Origin: Fulvia fulva
Taxonomy: Eukaryota; Ascomycota; Dothideomycetes; Mycosphaerellales; Mycosphaerellaceae
Assembly: GCF_020509005.1 (NCBI RefSeq)
Contig: NC_063021.1
Location: 1,798,001 to 1,862,000 of the forward strand
Reading direction: 5' to 3'
DNA: 64,000 nucleotides
Under the pieces are notes generated by a model, which had not been told where the DNA came from, did no database searches, and worked only from the letters and a program-made list of their open reading frames with translations. This document shows positions 30,082-40,559 of the stretch, piece by piece. Positions within the stretch are counted from its first letter, which is position 1. Each line of letters opens with the position of its first letter. Both the position numbers and the translations under genes were made by a program.

Positions 30082-31370
30082 TCAAAGACCCTCTTTCGCT
30101 AGCATATCTGCAATGCTTAGGAAGAAGGCGATCGCATTGAAGCTAGAATCTGTCAGTCTCATCCTGATGAAGAACATTACAATACATACTTTTTCTTTCT
30201 CGTGCCAGTCACCTGCCAGAACCACCACCGAAGTCGGTTTGTCCAATTGATCAGATCGAGATGGCTAACGTGGTTGAGAGTGCCCTTGTATTCGCCCCAG
30301 CGGCTACTCCCAACACTGACCATCCCATCATTGGCTCCTTCCACTTTCTCAATAACGTCGTGCGACTTCTTGAAGACCGATGTTAGATGTGGCTCGAACG
30401 CAGCGCCGTAGCTGTAGTATTGGACGCCATCTACATCTGGTGTCCGTGGATTGAATGATTGGGACATGTAGTCCCTTGTCAGCTGCCCGAAGGCTCCAGT
30501 CTCGATGCCGAAGAAGTCTAGCACCTTGTAAATCTTGGGCACGTTGGCGATTCCGATTTGATGGAAGAGGTAGTCGGCAAAGGCTGAACCGCGATGAGGT
30601 GTCGCGATTGTCGTCAGAGATAGTACTTTGACGTTGGGTGGATGCAGGCGAGAAATCATGTAGCGAGAATCAAGGCCACTGCTGATCGGTCAATACCAGT
30701 TATCATGTTGCTGTGCTGATGATCATACCCCTGGATCACTGTTAGCCGTTGTCATTTCCTGTCTTGTTCCGTTTACCAACCATGCTATGTCTGTTGAACC
30801 ATTAGTACAGGGCATCAGAAGATCGCGGCAGCATCACTCACGCTATGATGTTAACCGCCTTCCCGTTGGCTTTGGCTTCGATTGCCTCAGCTAACTTCGC
30901 CGCTCGTGCCTCAATGCTGCCAGAAGGAGGGACTACGGCAGTCACGACCTCCACACCTTTCGCAGCAAGAGCCTGCGTGATTCCATACCAGTACTCGACT
31001 CCTGGCAAGAGTCGTCCAGCAGGTCTTATCTGATCGAAGCCAAGAAGTCCATGGGCTAGGATGATAGGGTGCTGAGACGTTAGTGCGAGCTTTTCTCGAT
31101 CTGCTGGAGAAAATGAGTGAGTACCTTCGGTGCATCATAGCTGGACTTCAGAACGGCGAATTTGTCTTCTATCAAGTCATCGACATTCTTCAACCGTGGA
31201 TCATTTGCCTTCTGTTCGTCTTTCTTTGCATCTTGCTTGGCTTGCGGCGAATGATTGGGATTATTGTGAGTCCCTGCTGCGGAAGTGTGCTGACGTGCAA
31301 CCTGGAGACCAGTGCGCGTGAGATGGAGAGGTCGTAGCCTCTGACACGAGGTGCGGTACGCTATAAGCAT
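30082..31370 (-). CDS. Alpha/beta-hydrolase, triacylglycerol lipase-like
   Basis: Six exons: 31125-31370, 30842-31071, 30781-30790 (10 nt), 30729-30730 (2 nt), 30190-30678, 30082-30142, giving 345 aa. Introns are 47-53 bp with GT-AG ends. The spliced frame reads HPIILAHGLLGFDQI (oxyanion loop), NIIAHSMGGLDSRYM (nucleophile elbow GxSxG variant AHSMGG), EGANDGMVSVGSSRWG (acid) and LNHVSHLDLINW (His), ending in FNAIAFFLSIADMLAKEGL. The 2-nt exon GG completes the MGGL codons; no other GT-AG choice I tried keeps the motif. An N-terminus with Arg/Thr/Ser and no acid before about residue 45 suggests mitochondrial import (inference). Probably a lipase of neutral lipids, like yeast TGL2. Confidence 0.85.
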
Positions 31371-34300
31371 CTCAACACCACCTGGTCGTGTTGTTCGACA
31401 CGGTTCAACGCGAAAGATTCACGTAGAGGTCGATTATCCTTGTCAGCATGACGTATGTGTGAAATGTCTGCCTGAGGTGTCAATCCGTGGATGTTCATAT
31501 GCAAAGCCTCCACTGCCTCGTATAGGTGATACCTTGCTGCATAAAGATCCGTTCCGAATCTCCGCGAGCAGCTGTGCCCAGGAAATCTTGTGCCGCGTGC
31601 TTGGGCAATCAATCTATGTGACACATCAACGGCTGCCACGGGATCTTGCAGGACAGAACAAGATAACGAAGTGATCTCGCATTGCCAACGGCAGCTAATG
31701 GCGAACTCAGCGTTGTTAGGAGAGAATGATAGCTACCGAGTGCGCTACGACTGAGAGTATTTGCACGCGCGAACAGTGGCGCTGGGTCAGCCACGCTTCC
31801 ATATGAGTTCAGTGCAACGCAAGCCCGTGAGCTACGTGCTGCCACAGATCGACATTTGGGGTTTGTAGCGAACCTTCTGCCACCAAGCGAAGCTGTAGAG
31901 GACGGCTGTCAGGGTCAGTGCAATAGCGCAAATTTGAAGGCATGCTCGACGTTTGGGTCAAGCTGGTGTTGGCGCTTTCACGGCGTCAAGAGTCGCCACG
32001 AGGCACCGAAGCGATCGCACGCAGTCGAGCGAATCGCGCGAGTCACTTGTGGGTGAGTTGATATGGTACAGAGGCAAGCATCGGCGAGGTCGCAAGTCTG
32101 CCGTGCGTAGCTTCAGGGAACGCTACGAAGAACGAGATCTCACTTCACAGCCTTGTGGCAGGCTTTTGACTGCTCATGCGTCACCGCATGATGAGATTGC
32201 ATCTCTTAGTGCGTATCCGAGCGGTGTCTCTGCAATGCCATGTGGTGCGGTCCTATGCCCGCTGCGCGGTCGATACCTTCTTTATAGCCTTTCCCTATAG
32301 GCGACGGACAAGGCGAGGAGTCGAAGACTGTCAAGCGAATCCTTACTCTCAGGCGAGAGGGTACTGCGGAAAGCATCTTCCGGCTCCTCAATTTCCTGAT
32401 TCAATTTCCTCGAGGGTGAAGTCCGGGATGATACCTTGACCTTGGCGGCCTATGAACCGTACTCCTGATGAGCTGTGTGCTTTTGAGCGGCTTGCGACGT
32501 AACGAGCTTATTTGAGCGGGCTATACTTTGGAGGCGATGCAGGATGCAATCAACATCGCGTGCTCTTGATCTATGAATCGTCTGCCCATGGGGTATATCG
32601 AAAACCAAGACACGTACGTCATGGTGGTCTCGGGCGATAGCAGGACGCCGGCAGAGAGTGCAAGCGCTGTAGTAGTCGAAAGCTTCCACGAGCCTCAACT
32701 TCGGATTAGGAAACATCCATGCGATTGAAGGACAAGTCGGAGGGCTGTCCGAATAGAGATCCTTCGTTGATAATCAGGATGCATGTCTTCGGGATGTGCT
32801 TGGGAGGACGAGGCGGTATGAAGTGGTCAGGTGGTGGCGATGATCCTCGCTCTCTGGTTCATTGGGCGAAGATGCCGTTGGTCGTTGCTGGTACTGTGGC
32901 AGAAACAGCGTGGTCGATAGGAAGATCCGATCTTGGGCAATTCCTCGTGTTGACAGGTGTGGTAGCAGATGACGTGAGGGAAACTGCAGTAACGTTGAAA
33001 GCGAGGATTACAGTTGGTGTACCGGCTGATCGTTGACAGGGCATCTTGTTGGTTGATCCGCGTCGTGCCTTCGCGTTGTTGTTATTGCTGCCGATCAGTG
33101 ATGCACCTGCGCTCAATGCCGCACTTCCATACGGTGTGCCGGAGGACCATCGCTTCAGCTGTATCCTGTAAAGCTTGTTTCATTGTTTCATGCTGTTGCG
33201 CCTAGCTGCATATTTGACGAGTTCTCCGTACGACCGGTGGAAGCACGAACGATAGGCCATGTGAGATCGGAACGTCACTGCAACAAACAGCGCCTCCCGG
33301 CACGAAGGCCTTACAGCTGCGCAGCTCTTCGCTGCGAATTCTCTGTGGGACGCGCCCAGAGATAGCGGTAACGACGATTTGTCGTGCTTTCGGAAGATCT
33401 ACGCTGAACGGTCTTTGCCTGTGGAAAGGAGTTCGGGCACAGCTTCTGCGGTCGGCAAACCGAGAGACGATCTTGTAAGGTCAATCCACAGGCATGGTTG
33501 TTGCCAACAGGCTGGCGGATCAGATCCCGGTAGGATAGATACATCACTATATTTCCCATCTCCATGTTCATCTGAACAGGTAGATGTATTTCCTGCTCTC
33601 CACGTGGACAGCGACGCCATTGGTCGTTGCGGACCACGCGCGCGGAGGATCATCTCGGGCGCGGCGGGTGTGGCAGGGTGGACACGCGATTGGAAAGCTC
33701 TCTGCGCGGATTGCTCCCTGTGAGATGGGCAGCGAGAGTAGGCGGCGTGCTGTCTTCGTTGCGTTGTAGAGTAGTGCTGCAGCCGTCACGGAACGGCGAA
33801 CCGACCAGCTGTGCTAGCATTGTGTAGGGTATTGATGATGCTCGCAACGACCAATCTGCCGTCTGTTCATCCTTGCGAGTGACGTACCGAGCGCAAGGCT
33901 TCAGGAGCTGCGCCGCAGTGTGAGACACCTCTCGTGACTCGTAAAGGGGTGGCAAGCCAGCGGCAAAGGTGCGAGCTATACATGTCTCTGAGGAGCAGTC
34001 ACAGCGAGGACAACGTAAACAACACCGCCGACAGCCGAGGAATGCTTGTAGTATGGGCCTGTATGGCAGTGCTAAAGACGGAGCACGACCCAGCGTCTCA
34101 GGCCCTCTGGCCCCCTACGTAGTTCTAACGGTGCAGCACACAATGAGCTTGTGCCGATTCGGTGACGCCATGGTCAGCGTCCAAAATCGCTAGCTGTCTC
34201 TTGGGGAGCCTTCGGCGAGCAGCATTGCTTCCCTGCATTGCAACTCCACTTGATCCCTACTCTTTCTCTGTCGGGAGGCGGGTCTCTGCGTGGTGTCGGC

Positions 34301-34681
34301 GCGACTGGCTAGCGCAGCGAGAGCAGTCTCCTACCACTACCACGCTAGAACTACCCGTCTACCTCACACTTTTGCCGCCGTCCTGCAGTCCTGCTGTCTA
34401 TGCAACTCTCCCGCTAGTCTCATGTCTAATTAGACCCTGCCGCCGCTGCTTCCCTTCCCTCGCGCCAGACGCGCAGAGATAGAGAGCAGCTCCTGCACCG
34501 CGCGGGACAACGACATCTGCGCTGCGAGAGACGTCTGCATCCCGTCTGCACCTGCACCACACCACTACTACCGCTACTGGCCCACCGAGTCGTACGCAAA
34601 GCCTCTCACCCACCTCTCTCCACCTTCAGGCTTAGGCTTCAGCGCGGCAAAGTCAGCGCGGCGCGCAAAGAGGTTGGCAAC
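31371..34681. other. Long stretch without a recognisable gene
   Basis: About 3.3 kb with normal base use and many short overlapping ORFs, none over 120 codons and none with a domain. No tRNA A/B-box pair was found by eye. The last ~500 bp (34160-34681) are C-rich and pyrimidine-rich and probably form the promoter and leader of the SCOCO gene. A non-coding RNA or a heavily spliced gene cannot be excluded. Confidence 0.45.
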
Positions 34682-35242
34682 ATGACATCAGAGCACGCTG
34701 AGATCCTACCCACACCCTCAATCGGAGAGCCGACGTTACACACACCACGACACGCCGACTCTCCCACATCGTCGTCAGACTCGAGCGCGATCGCAAGTGA
34801 GGATGATACTATGTCCGATGCGAGGATATCACGACCCAAGATAGGAAGCAGGAAAAGCAGCGGCACCATGATTGTCTCGCGTGATTCGGCAACTACCGTG
34901 GTGGATCCCGACTTCGACGAGAACGACGTACGGACAATGTCGCCGCGACGAAACAGCGAGGAGGTCGACAAGCTGGGCGAGGAAGCGCGGAGGGACCTGA
35001 TAGAACAGGCCAAGGTGCTGCAGATGAGCCTCCAAGCCATTGTAGACCGCGTGGAGACGGTGAAGAGCGAACACGAAAAGCTCGAAGGAGGCAACAAGTT
35101 CCTGCAGTCGTATGTGACGGCCTCATAGAATACCGCAAACCATTACTAACGCTGCAACAGATATATCGGCGAGCTCATGCAGACGTCCAAAATCACTTCA
35201 TCGGCGCCCACGAAGAAGGGCAAGGGCCGGAGCGGCAAATGA
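34682..35242 (+). CDS. Short coiled-coil (SCOCO-type) protein
   Basis: Exons 34682-35109 and 35161-35242 with a 51-bp intron (GTATGT, CTAAC, CAACAG), 169 aa. The first ~95 residues are Ser/Thr/Pro/Asp-rich and disordered. The C-terminal part is a coiled coil (LIEQAKVLQMSLQAIVDRVE, then EKLEGGNKFLQSYIGELMQT) ending in a Lys/Gly-rich tail. The latter block is the conserved core of the SCOCO family (short coiled-coil protein, UNC-69 relatives), which in animals binds Arl1/Arl3-type GTPases at the Golgi. Fungal role not established from sequence. Confidence 0.8.
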
Positions 35243-36712
35243 CTGCCGTGAGTTAATCAGCATGGTGAAATCATGACCAACATTATCATCGGCGCTGCAC
35301 ACAGCAGCAGCATTTAGCCTGGCGCGGAGTGCTTTCTGGATCAGGCATTGGGGTTTACTGGCGCATCACGGTCGCTTCCCAGCGATCGCATCATCTCCGC
35401 ACTGGTGGCATAGTGTATTGATTGCACACGCATTAGTCACGTGTATCATAACGACTAAAGTAAAGGAGAAAGCGAAGGATATCCCCGGAGATTGGGACGG
35501 AGCATTTGGGGAACTCATCCACCATATCGGCACTAGCGAAAGACTAGCATTGTCATATGTATGCTATGATCAAGGCGCACCGCGCCGCTTCAGCATCAAC
35601 CTACGCAATGATCGCGGCCGGTACATCAGGCTGTAAACATGATGGTTGATCATCTCGTCAAGACAACCAAGTACAGCTCTACTGGCCTCGGCCTGGATCC
35701 CTCAGCAACAGATGGCGCCATGTGACTTCTGTGTCAAAGCCTAGCTATCGGCTGTACGTGCCACTTCATCTCCTAAATGCTAAATTCTCCAACAATCAGG
35801 GACATCATTCGCACGGCGTGGCTCGGAATGCACGGATCGGATCGACTGGACATCGCTCCGGCACAAGTCGAGCGTGTGGGTGAATGGCAGCAGATCCGGG
35901 GTTGCTAGGCCATCAAAAGTATGATGACCAGTCGTGGTCTCTATTGGATGAAGCGTATCCATAATGAGATCTGTCTTGGGCTTCCAAACTTCATGCAAGT
36001 GTTGTCCGATCTACCGGCTGGTGCGTGCTGGAGACTTGAGGCCTGTATGCAGGTACAAGCGCACGCATATCGTGGTGGCCAATGTTCTGTGGGTCGTCTT
36101 TAGGAGCTTGAGATGCAGACAAAGAGAGACTTGGCGCATGGAGACACGCCTGCTAACAGTCGCGATCGGCCACACTTCTGCATGAAAGTCGTCTTCCAAG
36201 ATCACCTTGACCATGACCAAGGACTACGCAATACTGAAATCACCCAAACTGTACGGAAGCATGTCGTTTGCGCCTGGTCTGGAATAAAGATCTGTAGGAA
36301 GCACCTTGATGCCGTTGTCACATGTTCGACAATCGCATCCGGCTATGCCTCCAAGATGCAATGTTACACAAGCTTACCACTACACACCCTACAGCTTCTC
36401 AAACGTGTGCTGAATCTCTCTGGTTCTGCAATACTGGGATATGCCCAATCCAGGTATTGTGTGGCGAGGCGAACTTGTATCATTGTGCGAAGTGAATGCC
36501 TAACAGTCAGCAGCGACGCCCTGTAGGCACTTGGTAAGCGATTGCATCGGTGGGGCTTTCCGCTTCAAGATAGTACGTCACTTCGTGGTCAATGGTTGCA
36601 TGCACTTTGCAAGGACTATAAAACAGTAAGTGAGGTCCCAGAATTCACCCTTAGCACCAACAGCCCCCGCGTCAACGGACAGGAGCCACTGCCTCGACCA
36701 GTCGCAACAGAT
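35243..36712. other. Intergenic stretch
   Basis: About 1.5 kb. Two ORFs of 72 and 137 codons (35418-35636, 36113-36526, plus strand) lack recognisable domains and plausible codon pattern. No repeat or RNA gene was seen. The end forms the upstream region of the cyanamide hydratase gene. Confidence 0.45.
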
Positions 36713-37532
36713 ATGTCGTCGAAGACTCACCAAGAAGAATACGGCTGGACTGCAGTCCCTCGCGGTCGATCGAATGTGCCAAGTGAGCAAGAAGCGAAGA
36801 CAGCCAATGTACAAGTCAACTTTGACAGCATCTGGCCACGAACCGAACTGGTGAAGAAATCACAGGCATACGTGAAGGAGAAACTGCCGGAGAAGACGTA
36901 CAATCACAGTCTTAGGTCTACTGCTACGGTGATTATCACAATATCTGGGTGGCGGCATGACCTGTACTGACTGCAGCAGGCCATACCGTCGTCACGCAGC
37001 ACTTCCGATCGTGGATTGAGCAAGCTCGCGATCAGTTCTTTGAGACTTGGGCTTTGACATGCCTCTTCCACGACATCGCGACTACAGAGGAGAACCGCAA
37101 TGCGACTTGGCTCAGCTTCGAATTTCAAGGCGGCTTCATCGCACTGCAAGAACTTCAAAACTATGGAGCGCCAGTGTCGCAGGCCGAATCGGTCTGCGAG
37201 TCGATCATACGCCACCAGGATCCTGGAGAGACTGGAACCATTTCCCGTATGGGACAATTGGTACAGCTCGCCACAGAGCTCGGTATGTTGCATCCTCCTG
37301 AGCAAGTGATAAGAAGCTGACCGCTCCAGACAATATGGGCTGGCAGCCGTACCTGGTGGATAAGGCAGTCATCGAGCAAGTGGTGAAGCAGCTCCTGAGA
37401 AAGAAGTGGTCTTCTTGCTTCGCTCAGTCGATACAAGACGAGATTGATGCTAAGCCTTGGTGCCATACTACCGCGATTCCGGGCTTCAAAGAGGCGGTCG
37501 CTGGTAACAGGCTGATGGAGCCGTATGATTAG
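36713..37532 (+). pseudogene. Cyanamide hydratase (HD domain), one-base frameshift
   Basis: Exons 36713-36928, 36980-37282 and 37330-37532, introns of 51 and 47 bp. Together they are 722 nt, one short of 241 codons. The missing base lies in the AGG TC stretch at about 36914-36918: before it the frame reads KTYNHSLR, after it VYCYG/HTVVTQHF, where the family has NHS.R-VYYYG. The rest is intact: the HD metal motif LTCLFHDIATTEEN, IIRHQDPGETGTI, MGQLVQLATEL, and the end KPWCHTTAIPGF to NRLMEPYD. The family hydrates cyanamide to urea (yeast DDI2/DDI3, fungal CAH). Either a very recent pseudogene or a base-call error in the assembly. Confidence 0.88.
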
Positions 37533-38166
37533 ATGCGTGTCGTTGCAAGTGGCAATAGAGGTCTCGGAGACGTGTTTCAGGCGTTGTGATGTATCTTCTT
37601 GGCCATTCTGTACCCGATAATGAGACTGCGATTTAGGGGGTCGATGTTCTTGGTTGAGGGAATGTCGGTAACAGTCGCCGAGTCGATATGATTATGCTGC
37701 ATTGTTAAAAGCGGACACGTGAGGTGTGTATTGCTCCGCCAAGTGAAGACAACTTCGCCCGCACATGATCACGTTTTTACATGCAGTCGCGTTTGAGATG
37801 ATGCAGTTGTGGCGGTGGTGAAGTGAGTCGCATTGTGACTAAGCGGCGTCGGATAGCTCTTTCGCCGGAACTTAACCAGTTGCATGATTGCATCCACCTT
37901 GCGTGGCAGACAACGAGCATACAGGACGCCAGAAGGACGCCGCAAATTGTGTTAACGCAGTAATGAGACATAGTGACAATATTTGAACCGCACACGACCT
38001 CACATACCGAGCGCGACACCCTCTGAACCTGCGCACGCCGCTTCACGTGCACCACAGTGACAGCGGATCGACCGCCAACTGGTATTCATATCCGGTTCTC
38101 GACGGGTCCCATCCTCGATATCATCCCTGGCTCTTCGCATAGGTCCTCGACAGTCGCATCGACACC
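37533..38166. other. Intergenic, upstream of TOA1
   Basis: About 630 bp with no ORF of interest. It serves as the 3' region of the hydratase gene and the promoter of TOA1; nothing further can be assigned. Confidence 0.5.
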
Positions 38167-39894
38167 ATGACGAACACGCTGGTGGTGGGTAGCTTGTGCT
38201 GCTGGCTGTGGTCCCAGCGCTGCAGACAGCACATGAAACATCCTGGCTAATCGTGCTCGACAGGGCGATGTCTACCAGAAGATCATCGAAGAGGTGGTGA
38301 GCGCCTCCAGCAATGACTTCGAGGAGAGTGGTGTGATGGGCTCTACGCTCGAGGAGTTGCGACAGGTACGTATCCAGAGCCTCTTTCCCCTAGACAAAGG
38401 CGGTATGCACTGTCGACAGCGACGTCAATATGCCCTCTGCAATTTGGTTCAGCACACACTGCAGAAAGAGTCAAAGGCGATGACCATTCCCTTCGCTCTT
38501 CATATACACTCCCAGGCAGGCGCAGCTGGAAGCGCTGGCCGATGCAACGCAGCGCAGCGCAGCGAGCGACCGGCGGAAAGCGGGGCTTCAGGATCGCAAG
38601 AGTGCTGGGCCTCCCGCTTCTTTTGGCTGTCTTTTTATGCCCTGCCCGATGCCGGCCTAAGCCGCGCCAGGAATTGCGCTTTGACTCATTCTGGCTTGGC
38701 CAGCATGTCATGTGATCGTATCTCGCGAAGAGAAATGGAACCTTGTGTTACAATGGGAATTGATATGCTGACTTGATACAGGAATGGCAGGCAAAGCTCT
38801 CAGCACGCCAGGTTGCGCAGATGCCATGGGACCCGAAGCCACAACCTCCAGTGCAACAACCCCCTCCGTCTCATATGCCATCGGCGGCTGCAAATGGCAT
38901 GCCACCGCAAGCCTACCCACCAAACCCGTATGCAACCGGACCTGGGAGCGGTAACGAGCGCATCAAGATGGAACCCGGAACAGAGCAGCAGCAGTATAAT
39001 GGCCTGCCCAACGTCGCGTACCAAAATGGCAACGGTGGTGTTGCTGCTGGCGGCCTAGCCAGAGCCCAGCATCTCGTTCAACAGCAATATGGCGCAGCAG
39101 GCAATGCATCAATCAATGCAATGCAGCAGCGCGGAGGTCTTGCTCTACCTGGCCAACAAGCCAAACCCCAAGGCCTCAGCCTACCTGCAGGAACTCCTCA
39201 AAATGCGCAGCAAACTTATCAGCAGCAGCAACACGTGGCGATGGCCCATCAGCAGCAACAATTAGCACAGCAGCAAGCGCAACCACGCATCAAGGTCGAA
39301 AACGACAGTCCGCAACTACAGCAAGGTTCTTTCAATCAGCAGTCTTCACAAGGTCCCAATTACAGCCAAACCGACGGTGCCGATGAAGGGCTTGAGGAGT
39401 GGAAAGCTATGCTTGCCGAAAGGCGAGCAGTCAGCGCCGAGCAGACCCGTCATGCTGACCGTATGATGCACGATCATGTCGCGAACCTATCCGCGAACCT
39501 TCAGAGCGGCTTGATGGTACCACTGGACCAGCAGCCCAAGCGATCAAGGGGCAAGCAACGGCAAGGGTCGCCAAGCACATCTTCAGCAGCTTCATCCTCA
39601 CGGCTTCCCACAATTCCACAGCTGGATGGCGAAGCCGAAGAAGACGAGGAGAAGCCATCAGTCAAGGACGAGGACGATGAGAATGCCATCAACTCGGATC
39701 TCGACGACAGCGATGATGAAGGTGGAGCGGGCATGGGCGACGATGATGACGAAGAAGGCGACAACATCCTCTGCACCTACGATAAAGTGCAGCGCGTCAA
39801 GAACAAGTGGAAGTGCACTCTCAAAGATGGCGTTATGAGCGTCGACGGGAAAGAGTGGGTCTTTCACAAAGGCATGGGTGAGTTCGAGTGGTAG
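38167..39894 (+). CDS. TOA1: TFIIA large subunit TOA1
   Basis: Exons 38167-38184, 38264-38365 and 38782-39894 give 410 aa. The first coding exon is only six codons. The second intron (38366-38781) is 416 bp, far longer than others here. N-terminal four-helix-bundle part: GDVYQKIIEEVVSASSNDFE to TLEELRQ/EWQAKLSARQVAQM. The middle is a Gln/Pro-rich linker (about residues 55-190), then a conserved SQTDGADEGLEEWKAM block and an acidic stretch. The C-terminal beta-barrel half reads ILCTYDKVQRVKNKWKCTLK and ends VDGKEWVFHKGMGEFEW. TFIIA stabilises TBP on the TATA box. Confident from both conserved ends. Confidence 0.95.
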
Positions 39895-40559
39895 GCCGGC
39901 GTGAAGTCAGCGACCCTCGAGCCATTGGTTGCATCCACCTCTTATCTCTTCCGAGCATGATCACCACACGATGATACCAGGACACAGGCGCATAGCATGG
40001 CCGTCGTTTGGATAGACTGCATTGCTTTAGGCACGATCCAGAATGACACCACTTCGATCAGATCAATCAGATGATGATTCTTTCGTGCGTTGCGAGAGTC
40101 GAGGCTTTTTGAGCTTCATAAATATGTACAATAAATGCAACCACTTCGATGCTGTTATTGCATCTTTTGTATCATACATTATCGTGTCGAGAATGGATGT
40201 GTCGTCTAATAGTGCGCTGATCTATATGCTGTAGTAATTCTTCCTCGCGAGGCGAATACTTGCCGTCTCCGGAACCACTTCTGCGCGCTGTTGCATTGCC
40301 TTTGTGTCAGTCATGTGTCCTCTCCTTCGCGCGGGTAGAGGTGTGTCGTGGCATCTGCATGTGGCCTCCTCCATCTGACGTGTACGCCAAATTCCCTTTC
40401 ATCTTTTGATGTGTTCATGGCGCTGACGACACTTTCATGAAGCAGTGTGTCCAACGCTTTATTTCTGCCTTGACGATTCGGCCAAGGTCGAGTCATGACG
40501 TTCATGATTTGAATCATCTTCTTAGGAAGGCCGCGTGGCCCTTCCTGTGATCTCTCCGC
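39895..40559. other. Intergenic between convergent genes
   Basis: About 660 bp between the TOA1 end and the end of the minus-strand gene. AATAAA-like sequence at about 40130 could serve polyadenylation. No ORF of note. Confidence 0.45.

Noticed and set aside
31371..34681. Possible tRNA or other RNA genes in the long gene-free stretch
   Set aside because: No A-box/B-box pair or cloverleaf could be found by eye; a tRNA or covariance search would be needed and was not possible.
34682..35097. Minus-strand ORF (34639-35097) over the SCOCO gene
   Set aside because: Ser/Leu-rich mirror of the coding strand; the plus frame splices into a conserved family core.
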